Assembly (NCBI GenBank): GCA_024279035.1
Contig: JAJRSA010000016.1
Location: forward strand, 1 to 64,000
Length of the DNA: 64,000 nt
Direction of reading: 5' to 3'
Source: Alphaproteobacteria bacterium
GTDB lineage: Bacteria; Pseudomonadota; Alphaproteobacteria; Micavibrionales; Micavibrionaceae
The notes beneath the pieces were generated by a model, which saw only the letters and a list, made by a program, of their open reading frames with translations, was not told where the DNA came from and did not search any database. Shown here one piece after another: positions 8,116-21,282 of this stretch. The position numbers were made by a program, and so were the translations under genes. The first letter of the stretch is position 1, and each line of letters begins with the position of its first letter.

Positions 8116-8784
8116 TCAATATTTTCGAATGATAGAGGCTAAAACGCCTTGAATGATGACTTGGTTTTGATCGTAATATTGAGGATCAAAGGCGTCGTTT
8201 TCAGGTTGAAGGACGATTTTATCTTTGTCTTTTGCAAGTGTTTTGAGGGTGACTTCCTCTCCATCCACTAAGGCAACAACGATATTACCCAGAGAGGCGC
8301 GATCTGTACGGCGGATAATAGCAGTGTCTCCATCGTGAATACCTGCATTGAGCATTGATTCTCCATCAACTTCTAGGGCGTAATATTCTCCTGATCCCAG
8401 AAGGCTCAAGGGCGCATCAAAATAATTCCCTTCGTGACGAATGGCCTCGATAGGTGTGCCTGCTGAAATTTTCCCATACATGGGAAGCGGACGCACCCCT
8501 TCAAGATCACTTTTGAAGATGTCGTTTGAAGGACTCTCTTCTTGAGCAACAGCTCCTTTCTCTTTAAAACTCCCAGGAAGTTTTTTAATAGAAATTGCAC
8601 GTGCACGATTGGGAAGGCGTTCAAGATAACCCCGTTCAACCAAGGCTGTAATAAGGCGGTGAATCCCTGATTTTGATTTTAAGTTGAGGGCATCCTTCAT
8701 TTCATCAAAAGAGGGGGCTAGATCACTCTCTTTCATGTGGGTATGAATGTATGAAAGCAGGTCGTGTTGTTTTTTTGTTAACAT
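8116..8784 (-). CDS. lexA: LexA repressor, SOS regulator
   Basis: The 222-residue repressor has an N-terminal winged helix (about 1-65, MLTKKQHDLLSYIH, SGIHRLITALVERGYLERLP) and a C-terminal S24 peptidase domain. The autocleavage bond is Ala108-Gly109 in GKISAGTP, with catalytic Ser143 (VDGESM) and Lys181 (VTLKTL). The linker is slightly longer than in E. coli, as usual in Alphaproteobacteria. The ATG at 8784 is preceded by GAGG at good spacing; five extra upstream residues in the longer frame are unlikely. An alphaproteobacterial SOS box precedes it, indicating autorepression. Confidence 0.96.
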   Translation of the reverse strand: MLTKKQHDLLSYIHTHMKESDLAPSFDEMKDALNLKSKSGIHRLITALVERGYLERLPNRARAISIKKLPGSFKEKGAVAQEESPSNDIFKSDLEGVRPLPMYGKISAGTPIEAIRHEGNYFDAPLSLLGSGEYYALEVDGESMLNAGIHDGDTAIIRRTDRASLGNIVVALVDGEEVTLKTLAKDKDKIVLQPENDAFDPQYYDQNQVIIQGVLASIIRKY

Positions 8785-8826
8785 GATAATTATCCTCAAT
8801 TATGTGATCACCGTTTGTCCCTTTAT

Positions 8827-8841
8827 GTTCTATATAAGTTC
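8827..8841 (-). promoter_or_regulatory. LexA operator (SOS box) upstream of lexA
   Basis: The plus strand reads GTTC-TATATAA-GTTC (minus strand GAAC-N7-GAAC), an exact match to the direct-repeat SOS box known in Alphaproteobacteria. It lies 43-57 bases before the lexA ATG and overlaps the putative -10/spacer of the lexA promoter, as expected for autorepression. Confidence 0.85.
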
Positions 8842-8855
8842 TTCTTTACTGTCAA
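8829..8855 (-). promoter_or_regulatory. Putative lexA promoter
   Basis: On the minus strand TTGACA (8855-8850) is followed, after a 15-17 base spacer, by TATAGA/TAGAAC (around 8834-8827). The -35 is a consensus match; the spacing is slightly short for TATAGA. The LexA box covers the -10. Confidence 0.5.
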
Positions 8856-8871
8856 GAAGATTTAGAACTTA

Positions 8872-9666
8872 TTAAGTTGTGGCATTCTTGAGTATGCGCA
8901 AAGCATCTGATTCGTCTTGGGTTTTCATGAGGGTTTCTCCAATTAAAAAGCCATCAAAGCCCGTGTGTGAAAGAGATTGAATGTCTTGGGCAGAGGTGAT
9001 CCCACTTTCAGATATTTTGAGAATATCTTCTGGAATAAGGGGGGCTAAATCGAAAGAAACATCTAAAGAGACTTCCATTGTTTTGAGATTTCTATTGTTA
9101 ACGCCTATGAGTCGGGGATTAAGAGTAAGGGCGCGGTTAAGTTCTTCCAGAGTATGAACTTCAAACAACGCGCTCATTCCTAACTGCGTGGCGAGGGCAT
9201 ACATCTCTTGGGCAACATTATCTTCTAAAACCGCCATGATAAGTAAAACAGCATCTGCCCCAAGCGCACGGCTTTCATATATTTGATAGAGATCCACCAT
9301 GAAATCTTTACGAAGGACAGGAAGCGTGCTCACCGCTTTAACATCCTTCAAATAGTGATCTCGCCCTTGGAAATAGGGTTCATCTGTGAGACAAGAAATG
9401 CAGGTTGCTCCAGCCTCTTCATAATTCTTTGCAATCTCTTTGGGATCAAAAGAGTCTCTAATGACCCCTTTACTCGGGGAGGCTTTTTTTATTTCAGCAA
9501 TAATGGAAGGCGTTCCGTTCTCTTTTTCAGCACGGAGAGCTTCTTCAAAAATAAAACGAGAGCCTTTTTCATTGATGAGAGCCTTTATATCCCGAATACC
9601 GCATTTTTGTTTCATTTTTGAAACATGACTCATCTTTTTGGCGCATATTTCTTCAAGAATACTCAT
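8872..9666 (-). CDS. trpC: Indole-3-glycerol phosphate synthase
   Basis: The 264-residue TIM-barrel enzyme converts CdRP to indole-3-glycerol phosphate in tryptophan synthesis. Visible motifs are IIAEIKKASPSKG (catalytic Lys), LPVLRKDFMVD, the FEVHTLEELNRAL helix, IGVNNRNLKTMEV and SESGITSAQDI, with the phosphate-binding GFDGFLIGETLM. It is monofunctional, with no TrpF domain. Its ATG overlaps the trpD stop by four bases, so translation is coupled. The usual alphaproteobacterial moaC/moeA genes are not found between trpC and lexA. Confidence 0.97.
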   Translation of the reverse strand: MSILEEICAKKMSHVSKMKQKCGIRDIKALINEKGSRFIFEEALRAEKENGTPSIIAEIKKASPSKGVIRDSFDPKEIAKNYEEAGATCISCLTDEPYFQGRDHYLKDVKAVSTLPVLRKDFMVDLYQIYESRALGADAVLLIMAVLEDNVAQEMYALATQLGMSALFEVHTLEELNRALTLNPRLIGVNNRNLKTMEVSLDVSFDLAPLIPEDILKISESGITSAQDIQSLSHTGFDGFLIGETLMKTQDESDALRILKNATT

Positions 9667-10685
9667 GGTTTTTTGTATGATTTATAGGTGGTTAGGGTTT
9701 CAAGGGCATGCCCTGTGTCAATGGCCTGCGCCGCAAGAATGACACCTTCTTTTAGTGTCTTTGATAGGTCAGATAGGGTCGTTATGGCAGCGACATTGGC
9801 CAAAACAATATCTCGATAGGCATTCTTTTCTCCTTTTAAAAGAGACTTAAGTGCTTGTGCGTTTGTATGCGGATCTCCGCCTTTAAAATCTTCTAAGGAA
9901 TGGTGAGGAAGCCCAAAATCATCAGGTGTGAGCGTTTTTTCTGTGATTCTTCCATTCTCTAGGATGGCGACATATGTTTCTCCTGTCAGGGTGATTTCAT
10001 CCATTCCATCTGATCCATGTACAATCCAAGCACGTTGAGAGCCTAACGCGTTGAGGGCTTGTGCGAGGGGGAGAAGATAGTGGCGGTCAAAAACACCAAT
10101 GAGCTGTATTTTCGTGCCTGCAGGATTGGCAAGAGGGCCAAGAAGGTTGAAAATTGTCCTAAAGCCTAATTCTTTGCGCACGGGGGCGACGTGCTTAAGG
10201 GCTTGATGATGACGAGGGGCCATTAAAAAGGCAAAGCCTGTTTCTTTTAAAGCGCGTTCAATAATCTCTTGTGAATAATCAAGAGGCACCCCAAGTGCTT
10301 CAAGCGTATCTGCTGTCCCTGACTTTGATGTAGCTGCCCGATTCCCATGTTTGGCAATAGGGACTCCACAGGCAGAGGCGACCAGTGCCACGGCTGTAGA
10401 AATACTATACGTCGAAAGCCCTGTCCCACCAGTTCCACAACAATCAACGGCTGTTTTGGGGGCTTTAAGTGTAAGGGCATTTTCTCTTAAGGCGAGCGTT
10501 GCTCCAACAATTTCCTCAACGCTTTCTCTACGCGCCGCAATAAAAGATAAAAAAGAGGCAATTTGAACATCTGGTACACCGCCGCTCATAATCGTTAAAA
10601 CAACGGATTTCATTTGTTCACGGGTAAGGCTTTGCCCTGACTGAAGCTGTTTTAAGGTTATTTTGATGTCAATTGTAAAGGTCAT
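9663..10685 (-). CDS. trpD: Anthranilate phosphoribosyltransferase
   Basis: The 340-residue enzyme transfers phosphoribose from PRPP to anthranilate. It has the glycine-rich CGTGGTGLSTYSIST PRPP motif, AKHGNRAATSKSGTAD, a MAPRHHQALKHVAPVRKELG anthranilate-site segment and FNLLGPLANPA. There is no fused TrpG domain. It overlaps trpG by four bases upstream and trpC by four downstream, forming a compact trpG-trpD-trpC operon on the minus strand. Confidence 0.97.
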   Translation of the reverse strand: MTFTIDIKITLKQLQSGQSLTREQMKSVVLTIMSGGVPDVQIASFLSFIAARRESVEEIVGATLALRENALTLKAPKTAVDCCGTGGTGLSTYSISTAVALVASACGVPIAKHGNRAATSKSGTADTLEALGVPLDYSQEIIERALKETGFAFLMAPRHHQALKHVAPVRKELGFRTIFNLLGPLANPAGTKIQLIGVFDRHYLLPLAQALNALGSQRAWIVHGSDGMDEITLTGETYVAILENGRITEKTLTPDDFGLPHHSLEDFKGGDPHTNAQALKSLLKGEKNAYRDIVLANVAAITTLSDLSKTLKEGVILAAQAIDTGHALETLTTYKSYKKP

Positions 10686-11257
10686 TTTCGTGTCATATGT
10701 GCAAAATTTTTGATAAGAGTTTTACCGTGCTCAGTGGCAATGCTTTCTGGATGGTATTGTACACCAAAAATAGGTTTTGTCTTATGTTGAATGCTCATAA
10801 TCATAGCCTTATTGAGTGTTGCGGTTATATCAAGACATTCTGGAAGCGTGTGGTCTTCAATGATAAGAGAATGATAGCGTGTAACACTCAAGGGAGAAGG
10901 TATATCTTGATAAAGGTTTTTCTGTGTGTGTTCAATGAGAGATGTTTTCCCATGAATAGGTGCAGGCGCTTTTATCACACATCCTCCAAAGGCTTGTCCA
11001 ATCGCTTGATGTCCAAGACACACGCCTAAAAGAGGAATATTAGTCTGTGCTGTCTTTTGAATAAGCTCTACACATATCCCCGCTTCATCTGGAGAACAGG
11101 GCCCAGGAGAAATAAGAATACCGTCAGGGTTTTGGGCAAGAATATCTTCTGCGGAACAGACATCATTACGGCTAATTTGAATATCGTTTTCAAAAGCGCC
11201 AAGATATTGAACAAGATTATAGGTAAAGCTATCATAGTTATCGATGAGAATGATCAT
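10682..11257 (-). CDS. trpG: Anthranilate synthase component II (glutamine amidotransferase)
   Basis: The 191-residue class I amidotransferase supplies ammonia from glutamine to TrpE. The catalytic Cys80 lies in GVCLGHQAIG and the His-Glu pair in QYHPES near the C-terminus; the N-terminus MIILIDNYDSFTYN is typical. The motif set also fits PabA, and one protein may serve both folate and tryptophan routes. It is first in the trpGDC run and divergent from a polysaccharide deacetylase gene that separates it from trpE. Confidence 0.94.
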   Translation of the reverse strand: MIILIDNYDSFTYNLVQYLGAFENDIQISRNDVCSAEDILAQNPDGILISPGPCSPDEAGICVELIQKTAQTNIPLLGVCLGHQAIGQAFGGCVIKAPAPIHGKTSLIEHTQKNLYQDIPSPLSVTRYHSLIIEDHTLPECLDITATLNKAMIMSIQHKTKPIFGVQYHPESIATEHGKTLIKNFAHMTRK

Positions 11258-11277
11258 GATAAAACTTATGGCTTATC

Positions 11278-11299
11278 TTGTGAGGTCATTGCAAGTCAA
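11278..11299 (-). promoter_or_regulatory. Putative promoter for trpGDC
   Basis: On the minus strand TTGACT (11299-11294) is followed after about 16 bases by GATAAG-like sequence. It lies 20-40 bases upstream of the trpG start, where a promoter is needed because trpE is cut off by an inverted gene. No leader peptide or attenuator was seen. Confidence 0.3.
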
Positions 11300-11306
11300 A
11301 ACAAAC

Positions 11307-12284
11307 ATGCGTATGCTCGCCGACATGAAATTTCTTCGTTTTATCTTCAAACCTCACCGTTTTCTGGCTCTTTTTTTAGGGGTTTCTTTTTTGATGTTTA
11401 CTCAATTTGTCGTCTTTAAATCTTTTGATCCACTTAAAACAAAAGAAGCACTCTATTCTACAGAAAAAGGAACGCCTGTCATCAAGAAAGCAGAGCAAAA
11501 AGGAGACTCAGACTTCTTTGAAATTCAAGATGTCTATTTTGGGGATTTGATAGACGCGTTGGAAGAGATGACAGAAGACAATTTCTCTGGCTTAAAAAAT
11601 ATTGAGGTTCATTTAGAATCTCCCCCAAAGATTGCTATTGTTATCGATGATGTTGGGATGAACAAAATCCAATCATGGAATGCCGTGAATTTAGACTTTC
11701 CTGTGACCCTCTCTTTTCTCCCTTATGCCACAGACATTCAAGAGATGGCAGATCACGCCACAGAAAAAGGCCATGACATTATGCTTCATATCCCGATGCA
11801 ACCTTTGGGTCAGGATGTAAATGCAGGAGAGAATGCTTTAGAAATTGATCTTTCAGAGACTCTTCTAAAAGAGCGTTTGGATAAAAATTTATCTGCTCTA
11901 GACTCTTATGTGGGGATTAATAATCATATGGGGAGTGCCTTTACCCAAGATGAAAAAGGTATGAATGTGTTAATGGCCTCTCTCAAAGGAAAAGGGGTTT
12001 TCTTTTTGGATTCTCGGACAACAGCAGAAAGTGTGGGGAAAGAAACAGCCTCACGATATAATGTCCCTTTCTTGGAACGCCATGTCTTTTTAGATCATGA
12101 AGAAACATATGAGTTTACAGCTACATCTTTAGAAAAGCTAGAATCTATAGCGCAAGAGGGTGGAGTTGCGATTGCAATTGGTCACCCCAAAGACATTACG
12201 CTTAAATCTTTGACGGCATGGGCTAAAAAAGCGCAAGAAAAAGGGTTTGAGCTTGTGCCTCTCTCTGATCTAATTGCCCGATAG
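11307..12284 (+). CDS. Divergent polysaccharide deacetylase (YibQ-like), first copy
   Basis: An N-terminal membrane anchor (LALFLGVSFLMFTQFVVF) is followed by a linker and the PF04748 domain in the C-terminal two thirds. Key motifs are intact: IAIVIDDVGMN (Asp-Asp), a DIMLHIPMQP segment (His), VGINNHMGSAFT (His) and AIAIGHPK. The family is envelope-located; its substrate is not firmly known. Several in-frame ATGs exist from 11244 on; 11307 or 11325 avoids most overlap with the divergent trpG start, but no strong ribosome site decides. The gene sits inverted between trpG and trpE, and its 3' end overlaps the end of trpE by 15 bases. Confidence 0.85.
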   Translation: MRMLADMKFLRFIFKPHRFLALFLGVSFLMFTQFVVFKSFDPLKTKEALYSTEKGTPVIKKAEQKGDSDFFEIQDVYFGDLIDALEEMTEDNFSGLKNIEVHLESPPKIAIVIDDVGMNKIQSWNAVNLDFPVTLSFLPYATDIQEMADHATEKGHDIMLHIPMQPLGQDVNAGENALEIDLSETLLKERLDKNLSALDSYVGINNHMGSAFTQDEKGMNVLMASLKGKGVFFLDSRTTAESVGKETASRYNVPFLERHVFLDHEETYEFTATSLEKLESIAQEGGVAIAIGHPKDITLKSLTAWAKKAQEKGFELVPLSDLIAR

Positions 12285-13790
12285 GCTTTGTTTTGCAATC
12301 TCTATGGCCTCTTTTGCTGCGACAATGAGGGCATTAGCTTTATCTAATGTTTCTTGGTATTCAGCCTGTGGATCACTATCCGCAACAATTCCGGCACCAG
12401 ATTGAATGATGATTTGTCCGTCTTTGATAAGAGCTGTGCGCAAAACGATACAATTATCAACATTTCCTGTGGCATCAATATATCCGATACATCCCGCATA
12501 ATGATTGCGTGCTTCTGGCTCTAATTCATTGATGATTTCCATGGCTCGAATTTTAGGGGCTCCACTGACTGTTCCTGCTGGAAAGCCAGAGAGGAGGGCA
12601 TCTAGAGGGTGAAGCTCTTTTTTAAGAGTCCCTTCGACATTGGAAACGATATGCATAACATGTGAGTAAAGCTCTATATCATATTGATGTGTGACATTGA
12701 CAGAGCCTATTTCAGAGACTTTTCCGACGTCATTGCGCCCAAGATCCAACAACATAAGATGTTCCGCGCATTCTTTTTCATCGGCTAAAAGCTCTTTTTT
12801 AAGTCTTTCATCTTCGGCCTCATCTTTACCTCGTTTACGAGTCCCCGCAATGGGGCGAATTGTAACTGTATTGTCTCTGACGCGTACCATGAGTTCTGGA
12901 CTGGAACCTGCCAGAGAAAAGTCACCCATTTTCACATAGAAAAGGAAAGGCGAGGGGTTGATACGCCTCAAGGATCTATAGAATGAAAAAGCAGGAAGAG
13001 GGAAGGGAGATGTAAAGCGTTGAGAGAGGACCACTTGAAAAACATCACCGTCTAAAATATATTTTTTTGCTTTTTTAACTATATTTTTAAAAGCGCTTTC
13101 TTTCATATTTGGTTTAAAATCCAGAGATTTTTCAAGGGTCTCTTTCGAGATCATTTGATCATGAGGACGTCCATTACGAAGCTTAAGTAAGACATCGTGA
13201 ATACGCTTTTCACACGCCTCGTAAATGCTCTCTGGATTTCCTGTGTATGTTTTATAGGCAGGGGCAGAAATCCATAATTTATGATAGATATTGTCGAAAA
13301 CCAGAATGGTTCTTGGTCGGATCATTATTGCATCATCTATGTCCAGAGTGTTTCTTGCGTGAGGCGGTATATTTTCGATCAATCGAATGGTCTCATATCC
13401 CAAATATCCAAATAGACCAGATGTTAACATAGGGGGGAGGCCTGCGTCATCTGGTGTTTCTACGCGACTTTCTTCTAGGCGCATTTTAAGGTCACTTAGT
13501 GGGTCACTGGATGTTTCATCTCCATCTGCACTCACTCTATTTTTATAATGGCTTTGCAGGCCTTCAAGAGTCCATATCATGTCAGGATCAAACCCAATGG
13601 CTGAATATCGTCCAATAGTTTTTGCTTTTTCAACGGACTCATACAAAAAAGCATATTTTTGATCTTCACAGAGCTTAAGAAAGGCAGACACTGGCGTGTC
13701 CGTATCAATAGGAATACAAGTATAGAGAAGAGGTTGTTGTCCTCTTTCCAGTGTTTTAATAAAAAAATCTTTCGGAGGAAAACACTCCAT
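12270..13790 (-). CDS. trpE: Anthranilate synthase component I
   Basis: The 506-residue enzyme makes anthranilate from chorismate. The N-terminal domain (about 1-160) contains GRYSAIGFDPD; the chorismate-binding domain carries DGDVFQVVLSQRF, AGSSPELMVRV, RPIAGTRKRGKDEAEDE, LLDLGRNDVGKV, and FPAGTVSGAPKIRAMEII. An IVLRTALI and SGAGIVADSDP end is typical. It follows ppiD by two bases and is likely transcribed with it. It is separated from trpGDC by one gene in the opposite direction. Confidence 0.97.
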   Translation of the reverse strand: MECFPPKDFFIKTLERGQQPLLYTCIPIDTDTPVSAFLKLCEDQKYAFLYESVEKAKTIGRYSAIGFDPDMIWTLEGLQSHYKNRVSADGDETSSDPLSDLKMRLEESRVETPDDAGLPPMLTSGLFGYLGYETIRLIENIPPHARNTLDIDDAIMIRPRTILVFDNIYHKLWISAPAYKTYTGNPESIYEACEKRIHDVLLKLRNGRPHDQMISKETLEKSLDFKPNMKESAFKNIVKKAKKYILDGDVFQVVLSQRFTSPFPLPAFSFYRSLRRINPSPFLFYVKMGDFSLAGSSPELMVRVRDNTVTIRPIAGTRKRGKDEAEDERLKKELLADEKECAEHLMLLDLGRNDVGKVSEIGSVNVTHQYDIELYSHVMHIVSNVEGTLKKELHPLDALLSGFPAGTVSGAPKIRAMEIINELEPEARNHYAGCIGYIDATGNVDNCIVLRTALIKDGQIIIQSGAGIVADSDPQAEYQETLDKANALIVAAKEAIEIAKQSLSGN

Positions 13791-13792
13791 AT

Positions 13793-15646
13793 TTATTCCC
13801 TTCGTGGGGCGTAATATTGTGTGAGAAGTGCATCATTAATCTGGGCGTCTCTCACCTTTTGAAGATGAGCCACATAAGAGGACATCAATTCTTGTTCCAA
13901 TTGGCGTGTCAAAAAGGTTTTGATTTGAGTTACTTTTGTAGAGTTAAGGGACTCGGGTTTTGGAATGTTAATGCTTTTCACGCGCCCAAGGACAATCCCT
14001 TCTTCTGTGCGCGCCAGTTTGACGTCTCCTTGTTCGGCAGAAAAGAAAATATCAAGCCCTTGTCGAGACAGATTGAAGGGAAGGTCATCTGTTGTCGAAA
14101 GTGTCTTAGAGAGAGGATTTAATGTTTCAAAATCTATTTTTTGAGACTCTATATCAGAGATGAGCGCTTGTGTGTCTGCAAAGTTCTTCGCTTGTTTTTG
14201 TTGTGTTATCCATGTGGACAGAAGCTCTTCACGCACATCCTTTAAAGGAGGAATGGTAGATGGATATATTTTATGCACATAGACGGTAAAAAAGCGCCCA
14301 TCCGAAAATTCTTCTATTGGGGTGTTTTCTTCTTCATAGAGTTGGAAAGAGTCCCGAAAGACAAGCTCTTGGTCTTCAGGAGTAAGTTTTGAAATTCTCT
14401 CTCCTTCAAGAGAAGAAATTTGAGAAAGTTCAACATGTTTAATTGGAAGTTCGTTCACTAATGTTTCAATTGTGTCTCCAGCAACCAAACGATCATCTAA
14501 TTCCTCCCCAAGGGCATACAACTCATCAGCCATTTTTTCTTGAAAGAGGATATCTTTAATCTCTTGAGAGACGCTTTCTATAGGCTTTACATTTTCTGAG
14601 AGAATGGCGGTGACTTGAAAAACATGCCAGCCAAGCGCCGTTTTCAAAGGTCCAACAATAGAGTCATTGTCTGCCGAAAAAATGTCTTCCGAGAGTGCGT
14701 TCAGAAGCGAGTCTTTTTCAAAAGATTGCACGCCAAGAAAAGCCTTTGTCTCTCCTGTTATTTTTTCAACGGTCTCTTCAAGAGTGTTTTCAAAGGTCTC
14801 TACAACAGAGAGCGCTGTGGCTTCATCTTCAAAAACAGCTTGGTGGAGTTCTCTTTTTTCAGGAGACGTAAATTGATCTATATTTTCTTTATAGAAAGCC
14901 TGAAGAGTGCTTTCTGAAATATCGACACGCTCTTTTAAACGCTGGGTATCTACAATCAAAAGAGAGAGATCTCGTCGTTCTGGGCGCGCATATATGGATT
15001 TCACAGTGTTATAGTATTTCGAGAGTTTCTCGTCTGAGGGGGAGTCCACACCAGATGTTTTCTCATGAGGAAAATCTAAAAATTCAATCGTTCGTGTCTG
15101 AGCTTGTAATTGGGCAAGTGTATTGATCAGGGTCTCAGAGAGAGGAAGTGTGTTTTTCTCTATGGCTTGATAAAGGACTTTAGATGCGGCATCTTCTCTA
15201 AATTCTTGTAATAAATCCTTTTCACTCATGTTACTTGTTTGTAGAACAAGGTCAAAGGCTTCCTCTTTCGTTGTTCCAATATTAACAACGGGGTCAATGA
15301 GAGCGCCAATCAATTTCGCCACTTCTTTTTGAGAGATCACGATGCCGAGATCGTTGGCCTCTTGTCTCACGGCGGCGCGGTTGATCTCTTGGGCTAAAAA
15401 CTGATGAACAAGACCTGCTTCAAAGCCTTTTTGAGGGGAAATACCTTGCTGTCTTAGAATGAGGCGCAAAGAGCGATCAAAATCAGCTACATGAAAGGTT
15501 TTGTCTCCAATTTTTGCGATGTCAGTGCCTTTGACTCCGCTTCTAAAAAAACCGCCTCCATCAGACACCACCAAGCCAATGCCTCCCAAGAGAAGAATGA
15601 CAAGAAAAAATCCAGAAAAAACACCATTACGCATGGATTGTAGCAT
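13793..15646 (-). CDS. ppiD: PpiD-like periplasmic folding factor (peptidyl-prolyl isomerase family)
   Basis: The 617-residue protein has one N-terminal membrane anchor (about 8-28), a SurA-N/PpiD-like helical region with IGDKTFHVADFDRSLR and EINRAAVRQEANDLGI, and a parvulin-like domain near 240-350 starting around PEKRELHQAVF with GWHVFQV at its end. PpiD-type proteins assist folding of exported proteins at the Sec exit. The parvulin core is divergent, so isomerase activity is uncertain. It is followed by trpE, a linkage known in other Alphaproteobacteria, and is divergent from tpiA. Confidence 0.88.
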   Translation of the reverse strand: MLQSMRNGVFSGFFLVILLLGGIGLVVSDGGGFFRSGVKGTDIAKIGDKTFHVADFDRSLRLILRQQGISPQKGFEAGLVHQFLAQEINRAAVRQEANDLGIVISQKEVAKLIGALIDPVVNIGTTKEEAFDLVLQTSNMSEKDLLQEFREDAASKVLYQAIEKNTLPLSETLINTLAQLQAQTRTIEFLDFPHEKTSGVDSPSDEKLSKYYNTVKSIYARPERRDLSLLIVDTQRLKERVDISESTLQAFYKENIDQFTSPEKRELHQAVFEDEATALSVVETFENTLEETVEKITGETKAFLGVQSFEKDSLLNALSEDIFSADNDSIVGPLKTALGWHVFQVTAILSENVKPIESVSQEIKDILFQEKMADELYALGEELDDRLVAGDTIETLVNELPIKHVELSQISSLEGERISKLTPEDQELVFRDSFQLYEEENTPIEEFSDGRFFTVYVHKIYPSTIPPLKDVREELLSTWITQQKQAKNFADTQALISDIESQKIDFETLNPLSKTLSTTDDLPFNLSRQGLDIFFSAEQGDVKLARTEEGIVLGRVKSINIPKPESLNSTKVTQIKTFLTRQLEQELMSSYVAHLQKVRDAQINDALLTQYYAPRRE

Positions 15647-15744
15647 AGTTAAAACTCCTTATAATTTGAGGCACTATAGAAGGAGTCAAAAAACAGAGCA
15701 ATAGTGTTTGCAAAATCATCCAATAAAAGATAGAACAGGCTTCC

Positions 15745-16518
15745 ATGAGCAACATTGATAAAAAATTACTTGTGGTCGGGAATTGGAAGATGAATAAAAG
15801 CCTGAAAGAGGCTGTTTCTCTTGCCCATGATCTTAAAGCCATTCTCCATGACGCGCCTGAGCTTCTTATGAAGGCGGAACTGTCTGTTTGCCCGTCCTTT
15901 CTTCATCTTTCGGACGTTTCCAAAGAGCTAGACTCCGTGCCTATTTTAGTGGGCGCGCAAGATTGTGCAGACAATGAGAATGGCGCACATACGGGAGAGA
16001 TCTCGGCAGAGATGATTTCTGATGTGGGAGCTGTCCACGTTATTCTTGGGCATTCAGAGCGTCGTCAAAACCAAGGGGAAACGAGCGAGCAGGTCGCACA
16101 AAAAGTACAAAAAGCACAGGCACAAGGGTTAATAACACTTGTATGTGTAGGGGAAACGCTCAAAGAGCGCGAGGCTGGAGAGGCCTATGAAATTGTAGAA
16201 TCTCAACTTGAGAAAAGTATTCCTGAGAACGTAGAAAGTAATAAACTTGTCATTGCTTATGAGCCTGTTTGGGCGATCGGAACAGGAAAAGTAGCTTCTG
16301 AGGAAGATGTGCGGGCGATGCATGAAGTGATTGCCCTCTTTATGAAGGAAAAGCTGGACAAGACTATTTCAATCCGTATCTTATATGGCGGTTCGGTGAA
16401 GCCTGATAATGCAGGAAATTTATCGCGTATCCAACATGTCGATGGGTTTTTAGTGGGGGGCGCAAGTTTAAATGCCGAGTCCTTTATAGGCATAGCCCAC
16501 GCCATAGAAGGGCAATAG
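15745..16518 (+). CDS. tpiA: Triosephosphate isomerase
   Basis: The 257-residue TIM barrel interconverts DHAP and glyceraldehyde-3-phosphate. Motifs are VVGNWKMNKS (catalytic Lys), VILGHSERR (His), AYEPVWAIGTGK (catalytic Glu and start of loop 6) and LYGGSVKPDNA (phosphate loop). It heads a plus-strand run tpiA-secG-pyrG-kdsA-eno and lies 15 bases before secG. Confidence 0.97.
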   Translation: MSNIDKKLLVVGNWKMNKSLKEAVSLAHDLKAILHDAPELLMKAELSVCPSFLHLSDVSKELDSVPILVGAQDCADNENGAHTGEISAEMISDVGAVHVILGHSERRQNQGETSEQVAQKVQKAQAQGLITLVCVGETLKEREAGEAYEIVESQLEKSIPENVESNKLVIAYEPVWAIGTGKVASEEDVRAMHEVIALFMKEKLDKTISIRILYGGSVKPDNAGNLSRIQHVDGFLVGGASLNAESFIGIAHAIEGQ

Positions 16519-16533
16519 AGAAAGAATAAAAAA

Positions 16534-18521
<1,988 letters not shown>

Positions 18522-18604
18522 AAGTAGGCTCTTTCTATTTTCCTACTTGAATAACTGATACGTGTATCTATAGTGTTTTTTTGTCTAAAAAAGAAAGATC
18601 ATAG

Positions 18605-20754
<2,150 letters not shown>

Positions 20755-20852
20755 ATCGTTTGAATCGCTTAGTGCTTTTTCTTTGACTTAAACACCTGAC
20801 TCAAAACAAAAAACATCTTGCATGAGTGAATCATTTGTGATTCTATGAGTCT

Positions 20853-21161
20853 ATGAGTTCACTTCTTCACCCCCCGCATGGAAATAAAAAGCATCTCCTC
20901 TTTATGGTGATGCTGTGCATTTGTCTGTATTTTTCTTTTCATTTGCTCTTTGGGGAGCGGGGCTATTTGAAACTTGTTACCCTCTCTCATCACTATGAGA
21001 TAACCAAGATTGAACATCAGGCATTAAAAGAGGAGCGTGAAGGGTTAGAAAAAAACGTTATTGGAATGCGCTCAGACTCGATTGACATCGATCTCTTCGA
21101 AGAACGTGTGCAGGTTATGCTGGGTGTTCTTCCAGAAAATGCTTTTGTTTTGAAGGATTAG
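20853..21161 (+). CDS. ftsB: FtsB/DivIC-like cell division protein
   Basis: The 102-residue protein has a short cytoplasmic N-terminus, one membrane segment (about 15-34), then a periplasmic coiled coil with LSHHYEITKIEHQALKEERE. This is the FtsB/septum formation initiator layout. FtsB bridges FtsL and FtsQ in the divisome. Position between eno and pdhA is the usual one in Proteobacteria, which supports the call more than sequence alone. A short hairpin GAATCA/TGATTC lies just upstream at 20828-20843. Confidence 0.85.
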   Translation: MSSLLHPPHGNKKHLLFMVMLCICLYFSFHLLFGERGYLKLVTLSHHYEITKIEHQALKEEREGLEKNVIGMRSDSIDIDLFEERVQVMLGVLPENAFVLKD

Positions 21162-21282
21162 AGTTATTTTTTGTGTACTCTTTCCCGTATCTCTTCCATT
21201 TTTTTCTAGCGACTCTTTCTAAAATGATGTAGCTACTATCCCTGCCGATTATCTTTAAAGGAGACCAGTAAAGGAGAACTGT

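Noticed and set aside
18522-18548. Terminator after pyrG
   Set aside because: The seven-base stem AAGTAGG/CCTACTT has a 13-base loop and no T-run, so it is weak evidence for termination.
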